Positions 17,022-25,727 of a stretch of DNA of 64,000 nt are shown piece after piece. The stretch is from NCBI GenBank assembly GCA_038134525.1, contig JAYPVI010000002.1, forward strand, positions 124,001 to 188,000. Reading direction: 5' to 3'. Under the pieces are notes generated by a model, which was not told the DNA's origin, did no database searches, and saw nothing but the letters and a program-made list of their open reading frames with translations. The position numbers and the translations under genes are program-made. Origin of the DNA: GCA-002727735 sp038134525. Lineage in GTDB: Bacteria; Bacteroidota; Bacteroidia; Flavobacteriales_D; Parvicellaceae. How positions within the stretch are numbered: position 1 is the first letter of the stretch; the number at the start of each line of letters is the position of its first letter.

Positions 17022-18275
17022 ATGTCATATCTATTTACTTCCGAATCGGTTTCAGAGGGCCATCCAGATAAAGTAGCCGACCAAATTTCTGATGCACTTA
17101 TTGACCATTTTTTAGCTTTTGATCCTTCTTCTAAAGTGGCTTGTGAAACCCTTGTTACTACTGGACAAGTTATTTTAGCCGGTGAAGTGAAATCAACTGC
17201 CTATTTAGATGTTCAGAAAATTGCTAGAGACACCATCAATAAAATAGGTTATACTAAAGGAGAATACATGTTTGATGGAAATTCATGTGGAGTACTTTCC
17301 GCCATTCATGAACAATCTCCGGATATTAATCAAGGTGTTGAAAGAGCGAACCTTGAAGATCAGGGTGCAGGAGACCAAGGAATGATGTTTGGATATGCGA
17401 GTAGAGAGACAGATAATTACATGCCATTACCATTAGAAATTTCCCATCTCTTACTCAAAGAATTAGCTGAGATTAGAAGAGAAGGAAAGCAAATGACTTA
17501 CTTAAGACCCGACTCTAAATCTCAAGTAACAATTGAATATGACAATGATAACAATCCGATTAAAATTGATGCCATAGTAGTTTCTACTCAACATGATGAC
17601 TTTGCAACCGAAAAGGAAATGCTTGAACAAATTAAAAGTGACGTCATTCAAATTTTAATACCTAGAGTAAAATCACTTCTTCCAGAATCTACACAACAAT
17701 TGTTTAATGATGATATTAAATATCACGTTAATCCTACTGGAATTTTTGTCATCGGAGGACCACATGGAGACACAGGACTTACGGGAAGAAAAATTATTGT
17801 AGACACCTATGGAGGTAAAGGTGCACATGGTGGTGGTGCTTTTTCTGGAAAAGACCCAAGTAAAGTAGACCGATCAGCAGCTTATGCTACTAGACATGTA
17901 GCTAAAAATTTAGTAGCTTCAGGAGTAGCAGATGAGGCTTTAGTACAGGTAGCTTATGCTATCGGTGTAGCCAAACCAGTTGGTTTATATGTCAACACAT
18001 ACGGAACATCTAAGGTAGATTTTACGGATGGAGAAATTGCTGAGAAATTACATGATATTTTTGATATGAAACCCTATGCTATAGAACAGCGATTCAAACT
18101 GAGAACTCCTATCTATTCAGAAACAGCTGCTTACGGACACATGGGAAGAAAACCGGAAACGAAAACAAAGACGTTTGTCTCGCCAGATGGTGCTAAAAAA
18201 ACCATTGAGGTAGAGCTTTTCCCTTGGGAAAAATTAGATTATGTAGAGAAAATTAAAGATGCTTTTAAGCTTTAA
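17022..18275 (+). CDS. metK: S-adenosylmethionine synthetase
   Basis: Makes SAM from methionine and ATP. 417 aa. Signature parts: FTSESVSEGHPDKVADQISD (about residues 5-24), GAGDQGMMFGYA (about 114-125), GGPHGDTGLTGRKIIVDTYG (about 245-264) and the P-loop-like GGGAFSGKDPSKVDRSAAY (about 270-288). Regulated by the SAM-II element upstream. Its stop codon is directly adjacent to the stop codon of der on the other strand, with no base between. Confidence 0.97.
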   Translation: MSYLFTSESVSEGHPDKVADQISDALIDHFLAFDPSSKVACETLVTTGQVILAGEVKSTAYLDVQKIARDTINKIGYTKGEYMFDGNSCGVLSAIHEQSPDINQGVERANLEDQGAGDQGMMFGYASRETDNYMPLPLEISHLLLKELAEIRREGKQMTYLRPDSKSQVTIEYDNDNNPIKIDAIVVSTQHDDFATEKEMLEQIKSDVIQILIPRVKSLLPESTQQLFNDDIKYHVNPTGIFVIGGPHGDTGLTGRKIIVDTYGGKGAHGGGAFSGKDPSKVDRSAAYATRHVAKNLVASGVADEALVQVAYAIGVAKPVGLYVNTYGTSKVDFTDGEIAEKLHDIFDMKPYAIEQRFKLRTPIYSETAAYGHMGRKPETKTKTFVSPDGAKKTIEVELFPWEKLDYVEKIKDAFKL

Positions 18276-19580
18276 TTATTTTTTTCTAAATACCATTCTT
18301 ACCGGAACTCCTTTCAAGTTAAAGTTTTTTCTTAGTTGATTCTCAAGATATCTTTTGTAAGGATCTTTAATATACTGTGGTAGATTACAGAAAAAAGCAA
18401 AAGTGGGTGAGTGAGTTGGCAACTGTGTTACATATTTAATTTTAATGTACTTCCCTTTATTAGATGGGGGAGGATTTTTCTGAATAGCTTCTAATATGAT
18501 ATCGTTAAGTTTTGATGTGGTAATCTTCTGTATTTTGTTATGATATACCTCCAGTGCCGTTTCTAGCGCCTTGTGAATTCGTTGTTTACTTAGAGCCGAA
18601 ACAAATAAAATGGGTAAATCAGTAAATGGAGCTATTTTACTTATTATATCTTCTTCAAAAGATTTAGTAGAATGGGTGTCTTTTTCAATGGTATCCCATT
18701 TATTCACTAATAAAACAACCCCTTTTTTATTTTTTTCAATTACGGAAAAAATGCTAAGATCCTGTTTCTGCAGACCTTCGTTTGCATCAATCATAAAAAG
18801 ACAAACATCACAATCTTCAATGGCTCTTATGGCTCTCATTACAGAGTAAAACTCAATATCTTCATGCACTTTACTCTTTTTTCGGATTCCTGCAGTATCC
18901 ACTAAAATCATTTCAAATCCAAATGCATTGTAATGGGTATCTACTGCATCACGAGTAGTGCCTGAAATATCAGTTACAATATTTCTATCTTCTCCTAATA
19001 ACGCATTGGTTAAAGACGATTTTCCCACATTGGGTTTACCCACAATAGCAATTCTGGGAATCTCAGACTGAACTTCATCTCCTTCATCATCTAATTGAGT
19101 GGCTAAATAATCTAAGAACTCACCTGTTCCTGCACCATTAATAGCACTAATGCCAAAGACATGTTCTATTCCAAATTGATAGAATTCAAAGGTGTCATTT
19201 ATTCTATCGTGATTATCTACTTTGTTTGCTACAACTATGACGGATTTTTTAGCTCGCCTTAAAATGTTAGCCACAGCGTGATCTAAATCTGTTATGCCCG
19301 TTTCCACATCCACAACAAAAACAATCACATTAGCTTCATCAATGGCAATTTCAACCTGTCTTCTAATTTCACCTTCAAATATATCCTCTGAACCAGAAAC
19401 ATACCCACCAGTATCTATAACCGAATATTTTTTACCATTCCATTCAGACTTACCATAATGTCGATCACGAGTAACCCCACTCACCTCTTTCACAATCGCT
19501 TTTCTGCCTCCAATTAAGCGATTAAATAATGTGGATTTACCTACGTTAGGTCTACCAACTATAGCTACAATATTACTCAA
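18276..19580 (-). CDS. der: ribosome biogenesis GTPase Der (EngA)
   Basis: Double GTPase needed for 50S assembly. 434 aa. First G domain GRPNVGKSTLFN (about residues 8-19), DTGGY, NKVD; second G domain GKPNVGKSSLTN (about 181-192), DTAGIRKKSKV, NKWD; C-terminal KH-like domain with KYVTQLPTHSPTFAFF. Overlaps the end of era by 4 nt, forming an era-der operon. Confidence 0.97.
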   Translation of the reverse strand: MSNIVAIVGRPNVGKSTLFNRLIGGRKAIVKEVSGVTRDRHYGKSEWNGKKYSVIDTGGYVSGSEDIFEGEIRRQVEIAIDEANVIVFVVDVETGITDLDHAVANILRRAKKSVIVVANKVDNHDRINDTFEFYQFGIEHVFGISAINGAGTGEFLDYLATQLDDEGDEVQSEIPRIAIVGKPNVGKSSLTNALLGEDRNIVTDISGTTRDAVDTHYNAFGFEMILVDTAGIRKKSKVHEDIEFYSVMRAIRAIEDCDVCLFMIDANEGLQKQDLSIFSVIEKNKKGVVLLVNKWDTIEKDTHSTKSFEEDIISKIAPFTDLPILFVSALSKQRIHKALETALEVYHNKIQKITTSKLNDIILEAIQKNPPPSNKGKYIKIKYVTQLPTHSPTFAFFCNLPQYIKDPYKRYLENQLRKNFNLKGVPVRMVFRKK

Positions 19581-20452
19581 TATCCGTACTTTTTAAGTTT
19601 ACCCGATTTATCTCTCCAACCTTCATCTACCTTCACAAACAGTTCCAAATGTACCCTTTTACCTACAAATTCCTCCATATCTTTTCTGGAATCAATTCCA
19701 AGTTGCTTTATTTTCTTTCCTTGATGACCTATAAGAATAGATTTTTGACTTTTTCTTGACACCATAATATTGGAACGAATTCTTATGATATCCGTTTCTT
19801 CTTTGTATTCTTCAACCACTACTTCACAGGAATAAGGCACCTCTTTTTGATACAGCAATAGAATTTTTTCTCTGATTATTTCGGCTATAAAAAACCGCAT
19901 ATTCCTATTGGTTAATTGATCCTTTTCGAAGTATGGCGGATGATTGGGTAACCACTCCAGTATTTTAGGTAAAATAAAATCAATGCTAAGCCCATGCAAT
20001 GCAGAAATAGGTAAAATTTGAGCTTGAGGCAGGTTTTCTTTCCATGACTCCACTAATTTTTCTAACGATTGTTGATCTGACTGATCAATTTTATTGATCA
20101 GTAAAATTACGGGTGCGGATAATTGATTTATCCTATCGATTCTGTCTTTAAGCGATTCTATTTTTTCATAAATATCGGTTACCAATAATATGATGTCCGC
20201 ATCTTTAATGGCTTCGTCTACATATTGCATCATGCTCTCATGCAATTTATAAGCTGGATCTATAATGCCAGGCGTATCAGAAAATACCATCTGGTGATTT
20301 TCTTCACTAATGATACCCATAATTCGATGACGCGTTGTTTGCTTCTTGGATGTTATAATGGACAACTTTTCCCCAAGAATTTGATTCATAAGGGTAGACT
20401 TACCCACATTAGGGCTACCAATTATATTAATGAAACCTGCTTTATGAGACAT
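19577..20452 (-). CDS. era: GTPase Era
   Basis: 16S rRNA-binding GTPase for 30S maturation. 291 aa: G1 GSPNVGKSTLMN (about residues 12-23), G3 DTPGI, G4 NKID (about 119-122), and a C-terminal KH domain with ILIGHQGKKIKQLGIDSRKDME (about 238-259). First gene of era-der; divergent from tRNA-Met, with only 48 nt between. Confidence 0.96.
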   Translation of the reverse strand: MSHKAGFINIIGSPNVGKSTLMNQILGEKLSIITSKKQTTRHRIMGIISEENHQMVFSDTPGIIDPAYKLHESMMQYVDEAIKDADIILLVTDIYEKIESLKDRIDRINQLSAPVILLINKIDQSDQQSLEKLVESWKENLPQAQILPISALHGLSIDFILPKILEWLPNHPPYFEKDQLTNRNMRFFIAEIIREKILLLYQKEVPYSCEVVVEEYKEETDIIRIRSNIMVSRKSQKSILIGHQGKKIKQLGIDSRKDMEEFVGKRVHLELFVKVDEGWRDKSGKLKKYGY

Positions 20453-20466
20453 TTAATCAAAATTAG

Positions 20467-20497
20467 TTTGCAAAAATAGAAACAAAAATTAACTTTG
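20467..20497 (+). promoter_or_regulatory. promoter of the initiator-like tRNA-Met
   Basis: TTTG at 20467-20470, 19 nt, perfect TAnnTTTG (TAACTTTG) at 20490-20497. By the usual spacing (box ending at -4) transcription would begin at 20501, the first base of the mature tRNA. Confidence 0.65.
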
Positions 20498-20500
20498 TAG

Positions 20501-20573
<73 letters not shown>

Positions 20574-20582
20574 CTAAATCTA

Positions 20583-20610
20583 AAGCTCAATCCTTGAATT
20601 GGGCTTTTTT
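20583..20610. terminator. hairpin terminator after tRNA-Met, shared with the convergent amylase gene
   Basis: AAGCTCAAT (20583-20591) pairs with ATTGGGCTT (20598-20606), loop CCTTGA, followed by T. It overlaps the stop codon of the minus-strand GH13 gene at 20609. Confidence 0.7.
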
Positions 20611-21976
20611 ATTCTAATACATATAATTGAACTTGATAGTTAGATAGTTGTATCTGATTAGAAAAAACTACAACTTGACCAGACAGCAATTCTACGGTTT
20701 GCACCCCTTGAAGCTCGTTAGGCACATCTATGTGGTATAAACTGTTTTTTGTGTTTACTATACACCACAAGCTTTTTTGATTATTGTGCCGCTTAAAACA
20801 CACCGCATCAGTACTCGAGTGATCTACAAACTCTCCGTTACGGCATACGTCATGAGCTTGGTACACTTGCAACAACGCTTGGTATCGAGTTAAGGTACTC
20901 TGGCCGTAATTCCAGTTGATGGGCAGGTTGCTAAAAAAAGGCAGCTGAGTTGGATAGCCTATTTCTTGCCCTGTATACAGCAATGGAACACCAGGGTAAA
21001 AAAGCGTTGCAGCAAAAGCAGCTATGGACGCATCTAAACTTCCATATAGCTCAATGGGAGTATCCTGCCAAGCGCATTCATCATGGTTACTGGTAAAACG
21101 TAATTTATGCTTGCCCTCTGCCATGGATCCATAGGTATATTGATGTAAGGTAGCCCATTGTGTAGCAGGCGTGCCTTGAACAAATATATCTTTCCCTTTG
21201 GTGTAAAAATTCCAGTCAAAATTCATATCAAATCCGGCATCAAAATGATCGGTTCTGGCCCCTTCTGCCAACATAATAATTTCTCTATTTGGAATGCTTC
21301 TGAGACTATCTATCGCTTTTTGCCAAAAATCAAAGGGGACATAATCAGCCGCATCACATCGGTAACCATCTACATTCGCTTCCAACACCCAATAGCGCAT
21401 GGCATCTATCATTTGATGTTGCAAATCAAGGTGATCAAAATTCAAATCCGCCACATCCGTCCAATTGGTCCCGCTGGGATGAATAATATTTCCTTGTGCA
21501 TCTGTGGTATGCCATCCCGTACTATCTATCCAAGGATGATCCCAAGAGGTATGGTTGGCCACCCAATCTAGGATCACAGCCATATTTCTGCTATGAGCTT
21601 CATCCACAAAATGGCGAAGTTCGCTTAGCGTTCCGTATTCTTCGTCCACATCATAAAAATTGGAAATACAATAAGGAGAATTTAAAGGTCCTCCATTGGT
21701 TTGAATAGGCATAAGCCATATGACATTCACTCCCAAAGACGCTAAATGATCTAACTTTTGCTGTACGCCAGCTAAATTACCTTCTTGGCTAAAGGCTCTC
21801 AAATTCACTTCATACATGACCATATCTTCCGTAGCAGGCACATTGGAAAAAGGTTCTCCGTACTGCTGATAGCCTGTAGGTTCAGTTGGCAAGGGTTCTT
21901 TTTTACATCCGTTTGTCATCATGGTAAGTAATGTTAAAATTAAAAGTGGAACGTATAGCTTCATAAGGGCGAGCAA
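20609..21976 (-). CDS. GH13 alpha-amylase family lipoprotein
   Basis: Retaining alpha-glucan hydrolase or transferase, probably exported: signal sequence with a relaxed lipobox (MTNGC, Cys24). 455 aa. The (beta/alpha)8 barrel begins near residue 50. Conserved regions: DWVANHTS (about 137-144), DGYRCDAADY with nucleophile Asp208, MLAEG with acid/base Glu238, and TSNHDE with the transition-state Asp299. C-terminal beta domain at about 380-455. The second Met (residue 5) is an equally good start. Divergent from the GH43 gene with 26 bp between starts; both are clearly richer in GC than neighbouring genes. Confidence 0.88.
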   Translation of the reverse strand: MLALMKLYVPLLILTLLTMMTNGCKKEPLPTEPTGYQQYGEPFSNVPATEDMVMYEVNLRAFSQEGNLAGVQQKLDHLASLGVNVIWLMPIQTNGGPLNSPYCISNFYDVDEEYGTLSELRHFVDEAHSRNMAVILDWVANHTSWDHPWIDSTGWHTTDAQGNIIHPSGTNWTDVADLNFDHLDLQHQMIDAMRYWVLEANVDGYRCDAADYVPFDFWQKAIDSLRSIPNREIIMLAEGARTDHFDAGFDMNFDWNFYTKGKDIFVQGTPATQWATLHQYTYGSMAEGKHKLRFTSNHDECAWQDTPIELYGSLDASIAAFAATLFYPGVPLLYTGQEIGYPTQLPFFSNLPINWNYGQSTLTRYQALLQVYQAHDVCRNGEFVDHSSTDAVCFKRHNNQKSLWCIVNTKNSLYHIDVPNELQGVQTVELLSGQVVVFSNQIQLSNYQVQLYVLE

Positions 21977-22002
21977 ACAATTTTGTTAAATTTAAGCAAT
22001 AA

Positions 22003-23685
22003 ATGAAAAAACTGCTTTTTGGGATAGTATTGTGGTTTAGTGTCTTCTCTATGTTGGGCCAACAGGAACACTTTAATAACCCCATATTAAGAGGTGGCTA
22101 TCCTGACCCTTCTATTTGCAGAGTAGGAAATGATTACTACTTAGTCAACTCCTCTTTTGAATATTTCCCAGGCCTCCCGATTCACCATAGTACCGATTTG
22201 GTCAACTGGAAACTAATCGGACACGGACTGCACCGAAAGGCTCAATGCACCGGCCCCATGAATTTAGTAGACGTACAGTCCAATGGCGGTATTCATGCCC
22301 CTACTATTCGTTATCACGACAGCACTTTTTACATCATTACCACCAATGTATATCAACCACCAATTAAAGAGAAACCTACCCAATTCATCAATTTCATTAT
22401 TACCACTAAGCACCCAGAAGGACCTTGGTCAAACCCTATTATCATCAAAGGAGCCCCAGGAATTGATCCGGACATTTTCTTTGATGACGATGGTAAAATT
22501 TGGTACACCGGCACCCATGCGCCAGATAAACCCAACTTTCAGGGCGAAGGAGAAATTTGGATGCAAGAGTTACACCCTGAATCGTTTCAATTAACTGGTG
22601 AAAGGCATTATTTGTGGAGAGGAGCTTGCCAAGGTACATGGGCTGAGGGGCCCCACATCTACAAAAAAGACGGTTGGTATTATTTACTAATAGCCGAAGG
22701 GGGAACCCACTATAATCATGCGGTAATGGTGGCGGCCAGTAAACACATCACCGGACCTTATGAACCCAATGACAGAAATCCCATTCTCACCACCAGGCAC
22801 ATGAGCTATGATTATTGGGTAAATAGCACCGGTCATGCCGATTTAGTTGAACTACCTAATGGCGAATGGAAAATGGTCTGCTTGGGCATTCGAAATGAAG
22901 TGAACAGAGGGTCAAACATGGGTAGAGAAACCATGCTCCTTCCCGTAACTTGGGAACAAGAACCCTACGAATGGAAAAAGATAAAATACACCTGGCCCGT
23001 TTGTGCCCCAAATACCGGAAAACTAGAACAAACTCAACCCTACCCATTACCTCGGAATACGAAGTACAACCACACGTATTTTGAAGACGATTTTAATCAA
23101 GAAAATCTCAACCCACATTGGACATCCAGAAGAGTAGATCCAGACGATGCCCTTGACCTTCAATTACAACCGGGATTCCTCAAAATGAAATACCTCCCCG
23201 AATCCATTGGCGAGCGGAAAGCCTACAATTTTATAGGAATAAAACAGCAAGAAAGTGAATTTGAATTGGTTACCGCCATGCAATTTTCTCCCAAATTAAA
23301 CGGTGAAGAATCAGGACTGGCCCTAATCCAAAAAGACAACAACTACATTCTATTTGACGTCAAGCGGGAAGACAACGAAAACGTGTTGCAATTAGTGATC
23401 AAAAAACACGATGAACCTGCCTACATTCAAAAAGATTTGGTGCTAGAGAAAAAAACGAAGCAAATGGAATTGAAAGTGATAGCAAAAAGCGGCCACTATG
23501 CATACTACTATCGTTTTAAATCCAATGACCTCTGGATTCCTTTTGACACATCTGCCAATGATATACTCATCTCTAGGGGATATACAGGTGCTCATTTAGG
23601 GTTATATGCTACCTGTAATGGTGGCAAAAGCATTGGTTCTGCGGCCTTTGAAATAATGACCTACAAAAACTTGAAAAATGAATAA
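22003..23685 (+). CDS. GH43 family glycosidase with C-terminal concanavalin-like domain
   Basis: Exported beta-xylosidase/arabinofuranosidase-type enzyme, 560 aa. Signal peptide ending SMLGQ (about residue 20). Five-bladed propeller domain with general base Asp35 (GGYPDPSI), pKa-modulating Asp155 (PGIDPDIFF) and acid Glu215 (TWAEGPHIY). The C-terminal third (about 355-560) has the DUF1349/GH43-C2 beta-sandwich look (HTYFEDDFNQENLNPHW ... HLGLYATCNGG). Overlaps the serine hydrolase gene by 8 nt. Substrate is inferred only from family: xylan- or arabinan-derived oligosaccharides. Confidence 0.88.
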   Translation: MKKLLFGIVLWFSVFSMLGQQEHFNNPILRGGYPDPSICRVGNDYYLVNSSFEYFPGLPIHHSTDLVNWKLIGHGLHRKAQCTGPMNLVDVQSNGGIHAPTIRYHDSTFYIITTNVYQPPIKEKPTQFINFIITTKHPEGPWSNPIIIKGAPGIDPDIFFDDDGKIWYTGTHAPDKPNFQGEGEIWMQELHPESFQLTGERHYLWRGACQGTWAEGPHIYKKDGWYYLLIAEGGTHYNHAVMVAASKHITGPYEPNDRNPILTTRHMSYDYWVNSTGHADLVELPNGEWKMVCLGIRNEVNRGSNMGRETMLLPVTWEQEPYEWKKIKYTWPVCAPNTGKLEQTQPYPLPRNTKYNHTYFEDDFNQENLNPHWTSRRVDPDDALDLQLQPGFLKMKYLPESIGERKAYNFIGIKQQESEFELVTAMQFSPKLNGEESGLALIQKDNNYILFDVKREDNENVLQLVIKKHDEPAYIQKDLVLEKKTKQMELKVIAKSGHYAYYYRFKSNDLWIPFDTSANDILISRGYTGAHLGLYATCNGGKSIGSAAFEIMTYKNLKNE

Positions 23686-24982
23686 GTTCGTACCTATTTT
23701 CTTTCTACTAATTTTCGCTTCTTGCCAACCTCCTGTAGAACAAAAAGGAATTGAAATCACCAATAAAAAAGCCATTGATTCTACGGTAAATCTTTTTGTA
23801 GATGGAGAGTACTACCCTTTCCTGTATACCCGCCTAGAAAATCAAGATGGCGAAGTATTGTATGAACATACAGCAAAAAACAACCGTCTGCTGGCCGACC
23901 AAGAAATAGATGGAGACACTTGGATTAGAGTATGGTCCATGAGTAAAATTGTCACCATATGCATTGCCTTGGATTTAATGGAAGATGGACTGTTAAATTT
24001 AGATGACCCGGTAACCCAATACATTCCTGAGTTTAGCCAACTTCAAGTGGCTTTAACCGCAGATAGTAATTCACTTATCGGCACCAATTGGTATGCGGAA
24101 GATTCATCTCGTTTAGCTCCCTGCCCACTCATCTATGTCCCCAATGATTCGGTCATGACCATTCGTCATTTATTAGACCACAAAGCCGGATTTTACTATT
24201 CCACCACCAACATTCCCTGTTTGGATTCCATGTTAGCCCAAGAAAATCTATGTGCAGCTGAAAATAGCCAAGATCTAATCAATAGATTAAGTAAACTACC
24301 TCTGATCCAACATTCAGGAACGGATTATTTCTATGGAACCAATACAACCGTATTGGGGCTGGTAGCTGAGCGTGCAGCTGGGAAATCATTTGCTCAACTA
24401 TTAAAAGAAAGAGTCACCGACCCCATGCAAATTAATGGAATGCGGTACGATCTACCAGCAGGAGAAACCATGTTGCCGCGATTCTCCGGAAAAGATTCAT
24501 TAATCCGAAAGGCGAAACTGGGTGAATTGGACATATTTGGTCAAGATGTACCTGATTATGAACCATCTCATGAACTGTACTTAGGGGGAGAAGGCATGAT
24601 TTGCACAACCAACGGGTACTGTGACTTTTTACGTATGTTGCTCAACAACGGTGAGCTGAATGGGTACCGAATGTTAAACCCCGAAACCATTGCTGATTTA
24701 ACATCTCCACACACGCAACTAGATAATCCCTATGGCCACAATGGATATAATTTATGGGTGAGTAGCGATTCTATGCGATTAAAAGGGCAAGGTGACCAAA
24801 ATCTATGGATTGGTGGAGGCTACGAAGGCACCCACTTTTGGATCGACACCAGCCGAAATTTGGTAGGAACAATCATGACGCAAATGTTTTGGGTATATGA
24901 TGGCACTTTTGGGTATACTAAAGAAGGAAGAATAAGAGGAGAAATATACAAACCATGGACTGGCTACCCATATAAAAACTAA
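23678..24982 (+). CDS. serine hydrolase of the beta-lactamase/esterase (class C-like) family, lipoprotein
   Basis: 434 aa with lipobox IFASC (Cys16), so periplasmic or outer-membrane anchored. SxxK motif SMSK (Ser87-Lys90) followed by a helix and DLMEDGLLNLDDPVTQYIPEF (about 99-119), typical of the family. The YxN triad position appears as YGTN (Tyr219). HLLDHKAGFYY corresponds to the usual HLLTHTSGL. Such proteins are often esterases or D-peptidases; resistance to beta-lactams should not be assumed. Translationally coupled to the GH43 gene, so an esterase acting on decorated polysaccharide is plausible. Confidence 0.83.
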   Translation: MNKFVPIFFLLIFASCQPPVEQKGIEITNKKAIDSTVNLFVDGEYYPFLYTRLENQDGEVLYEHTAKNNRLLADQEIDGDTWIRVWSMSKIVTICIALDLMEDGLLNLDDPVTQYIPEFSQLQVALTADSNSLIGTNWYAEDSSRLAPCPLIYVPNDSVMTIRHLLDHKAGFYYSTTNIPCLDSMLAQENLCAAENSQDLINRLSKLPLIQHSGTDYFYGTNTTVLGLVAERAAGKSFAQLLKERVTDPMQINGMRYDLPAGETMLPRFSGKDSLIRKAKLGELDIFGQDVPDYEPSHELYLGGEGMICTTNGYCDFLRMLLNNGELNGYRMLNPETIADLTSPHTQLDNPYGHNGYNLWVSSDSMRLKGQGDQNLWIGGGYEGTHFWIDTSRNLVGTIMTQMFWVYDGTFGYTKEGRIRGEIYKPWTGYPYKN

Positions 24983-25006
24983 TATTGACTGTAAGTGTCA
25001 AAAAAA

Positions 25007-25049
25007 TTAGTCACTTTTAACTAAACTTTTAGATATTTAACTAAATTTG
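25007..25049 (+). promoter_or_regulatory. putative TetR operator and promoter of the lipid-catabolic operon
   Basis: Imperfect palindrome TTAGTCACTTTTAACTAA (25007-25024), then a perfect -7 box TAAATTTG (25042-25049), predicted start near 25053. The 18-mer recurs with 16/18 identity at 42217-42234. A second AACTAAA half-site lies at 25039-25045. Confidence 0.5.
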
Positions 25050-25070
25050 AGCTGAAAAACTGCTCAAATC

Positions 25071-25727
25071 TTGAAGACCAGACAAAAAATAATCAAGACC
25101 GCTACCCGAATGTTTAATGAACACGGGTACAACGCCATTAATCTTTTTGAACTTTCCAATAAACTCGGTATCAGTAGAGGAAACCTCACCTATCATTTCA
25201 GTGATAAAGGAAGTTTGCTAAGAGCTATTTCAGATGAAATGTGGAGTAAAATAGAGGAGGAACGCTCTAAGACGATTCAACTACCTTCATTTGAAAACTT
25301 ACATAATGAGGTGCAACTCTACTACAAGTTCCAAAAAGAATACGCCTTCATTTTTACGGATCCCAATGTGATTTCTCAGCCTTTTATTAGAAAAAAGTTT
25401 AAAGAAATGACCAATAAAACCATTGCGGATATCAAGGCGGGTATCGCTTTTTCGGTTAACGCGGGAAATGTAGTAGAAGAACCTGCCCCAGGCACGTACA
25501 ACAACATTGCATTTATAACTTGGATGTTAGCCTTCTATTGGCATGCACAAAAAGAAATTTGTGACATGTATAATGAAGTAGATGGTGAAAAAATCATTTG
25601 GAGTTTCATGTTACCGCACTTTACCGAAAAAGGGAAAGCCTCATTCATCAAGTTTTTTGGAGAAGATTATTTTGATGAGGTCAGTGAGAAATTTGACGTC
25701 AACCTAAGCAGCTATATCGCTTTTTAA
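25071..25727 (+). CDS. TetR/AcrR family transcriptional regulator
   Basis: 218 aa, starting at TTG; there is no usable ATG, and the TTG gives the standard KTRQKIIKTATRMFNEHGY opening. HTH at about residues 25-47 (LSNKLGISRGNLTYHFSDKGSL). C-terminal ligand-binding domain is divergent and aromatic-rich. It is the first gene of a 13-gene operon and overlaps the carboxylase ATG by one base. By analogy with FadR/PsrA/AtuR regulators it probably senses an acyl-CoA or isoprenoid intermediate (inference). Confidence 0.85.
   Translation: MKTRQKIIKTATRMFNEHGYNAINLFELSNKLGISRGNLTYHFSDKGSLLRAISDEMWSKIEEERSKTIQLPSFENLHNEVQLYYKFQKEYAFIFTDPNVISQPFIRKKFKEMTNKTIADIKAGIAFSVNAGNVVEEPAPGTYNNIAFITWMLAFYWHAQKEICDMYNEVDGEKIIWSFMLPHFTEKGKASFIKFFGEDYFDEVSEKFDVNLSSYIAF

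Noticed and set aside
23678..24982. Antibiotic-resistance beta-lactamase
   Set aside because: The SxxK fold is shared by many esterases and peptidases; lipoprotein form, altered YxN motif and coupling to a GH43 gene do not support a resistance role.
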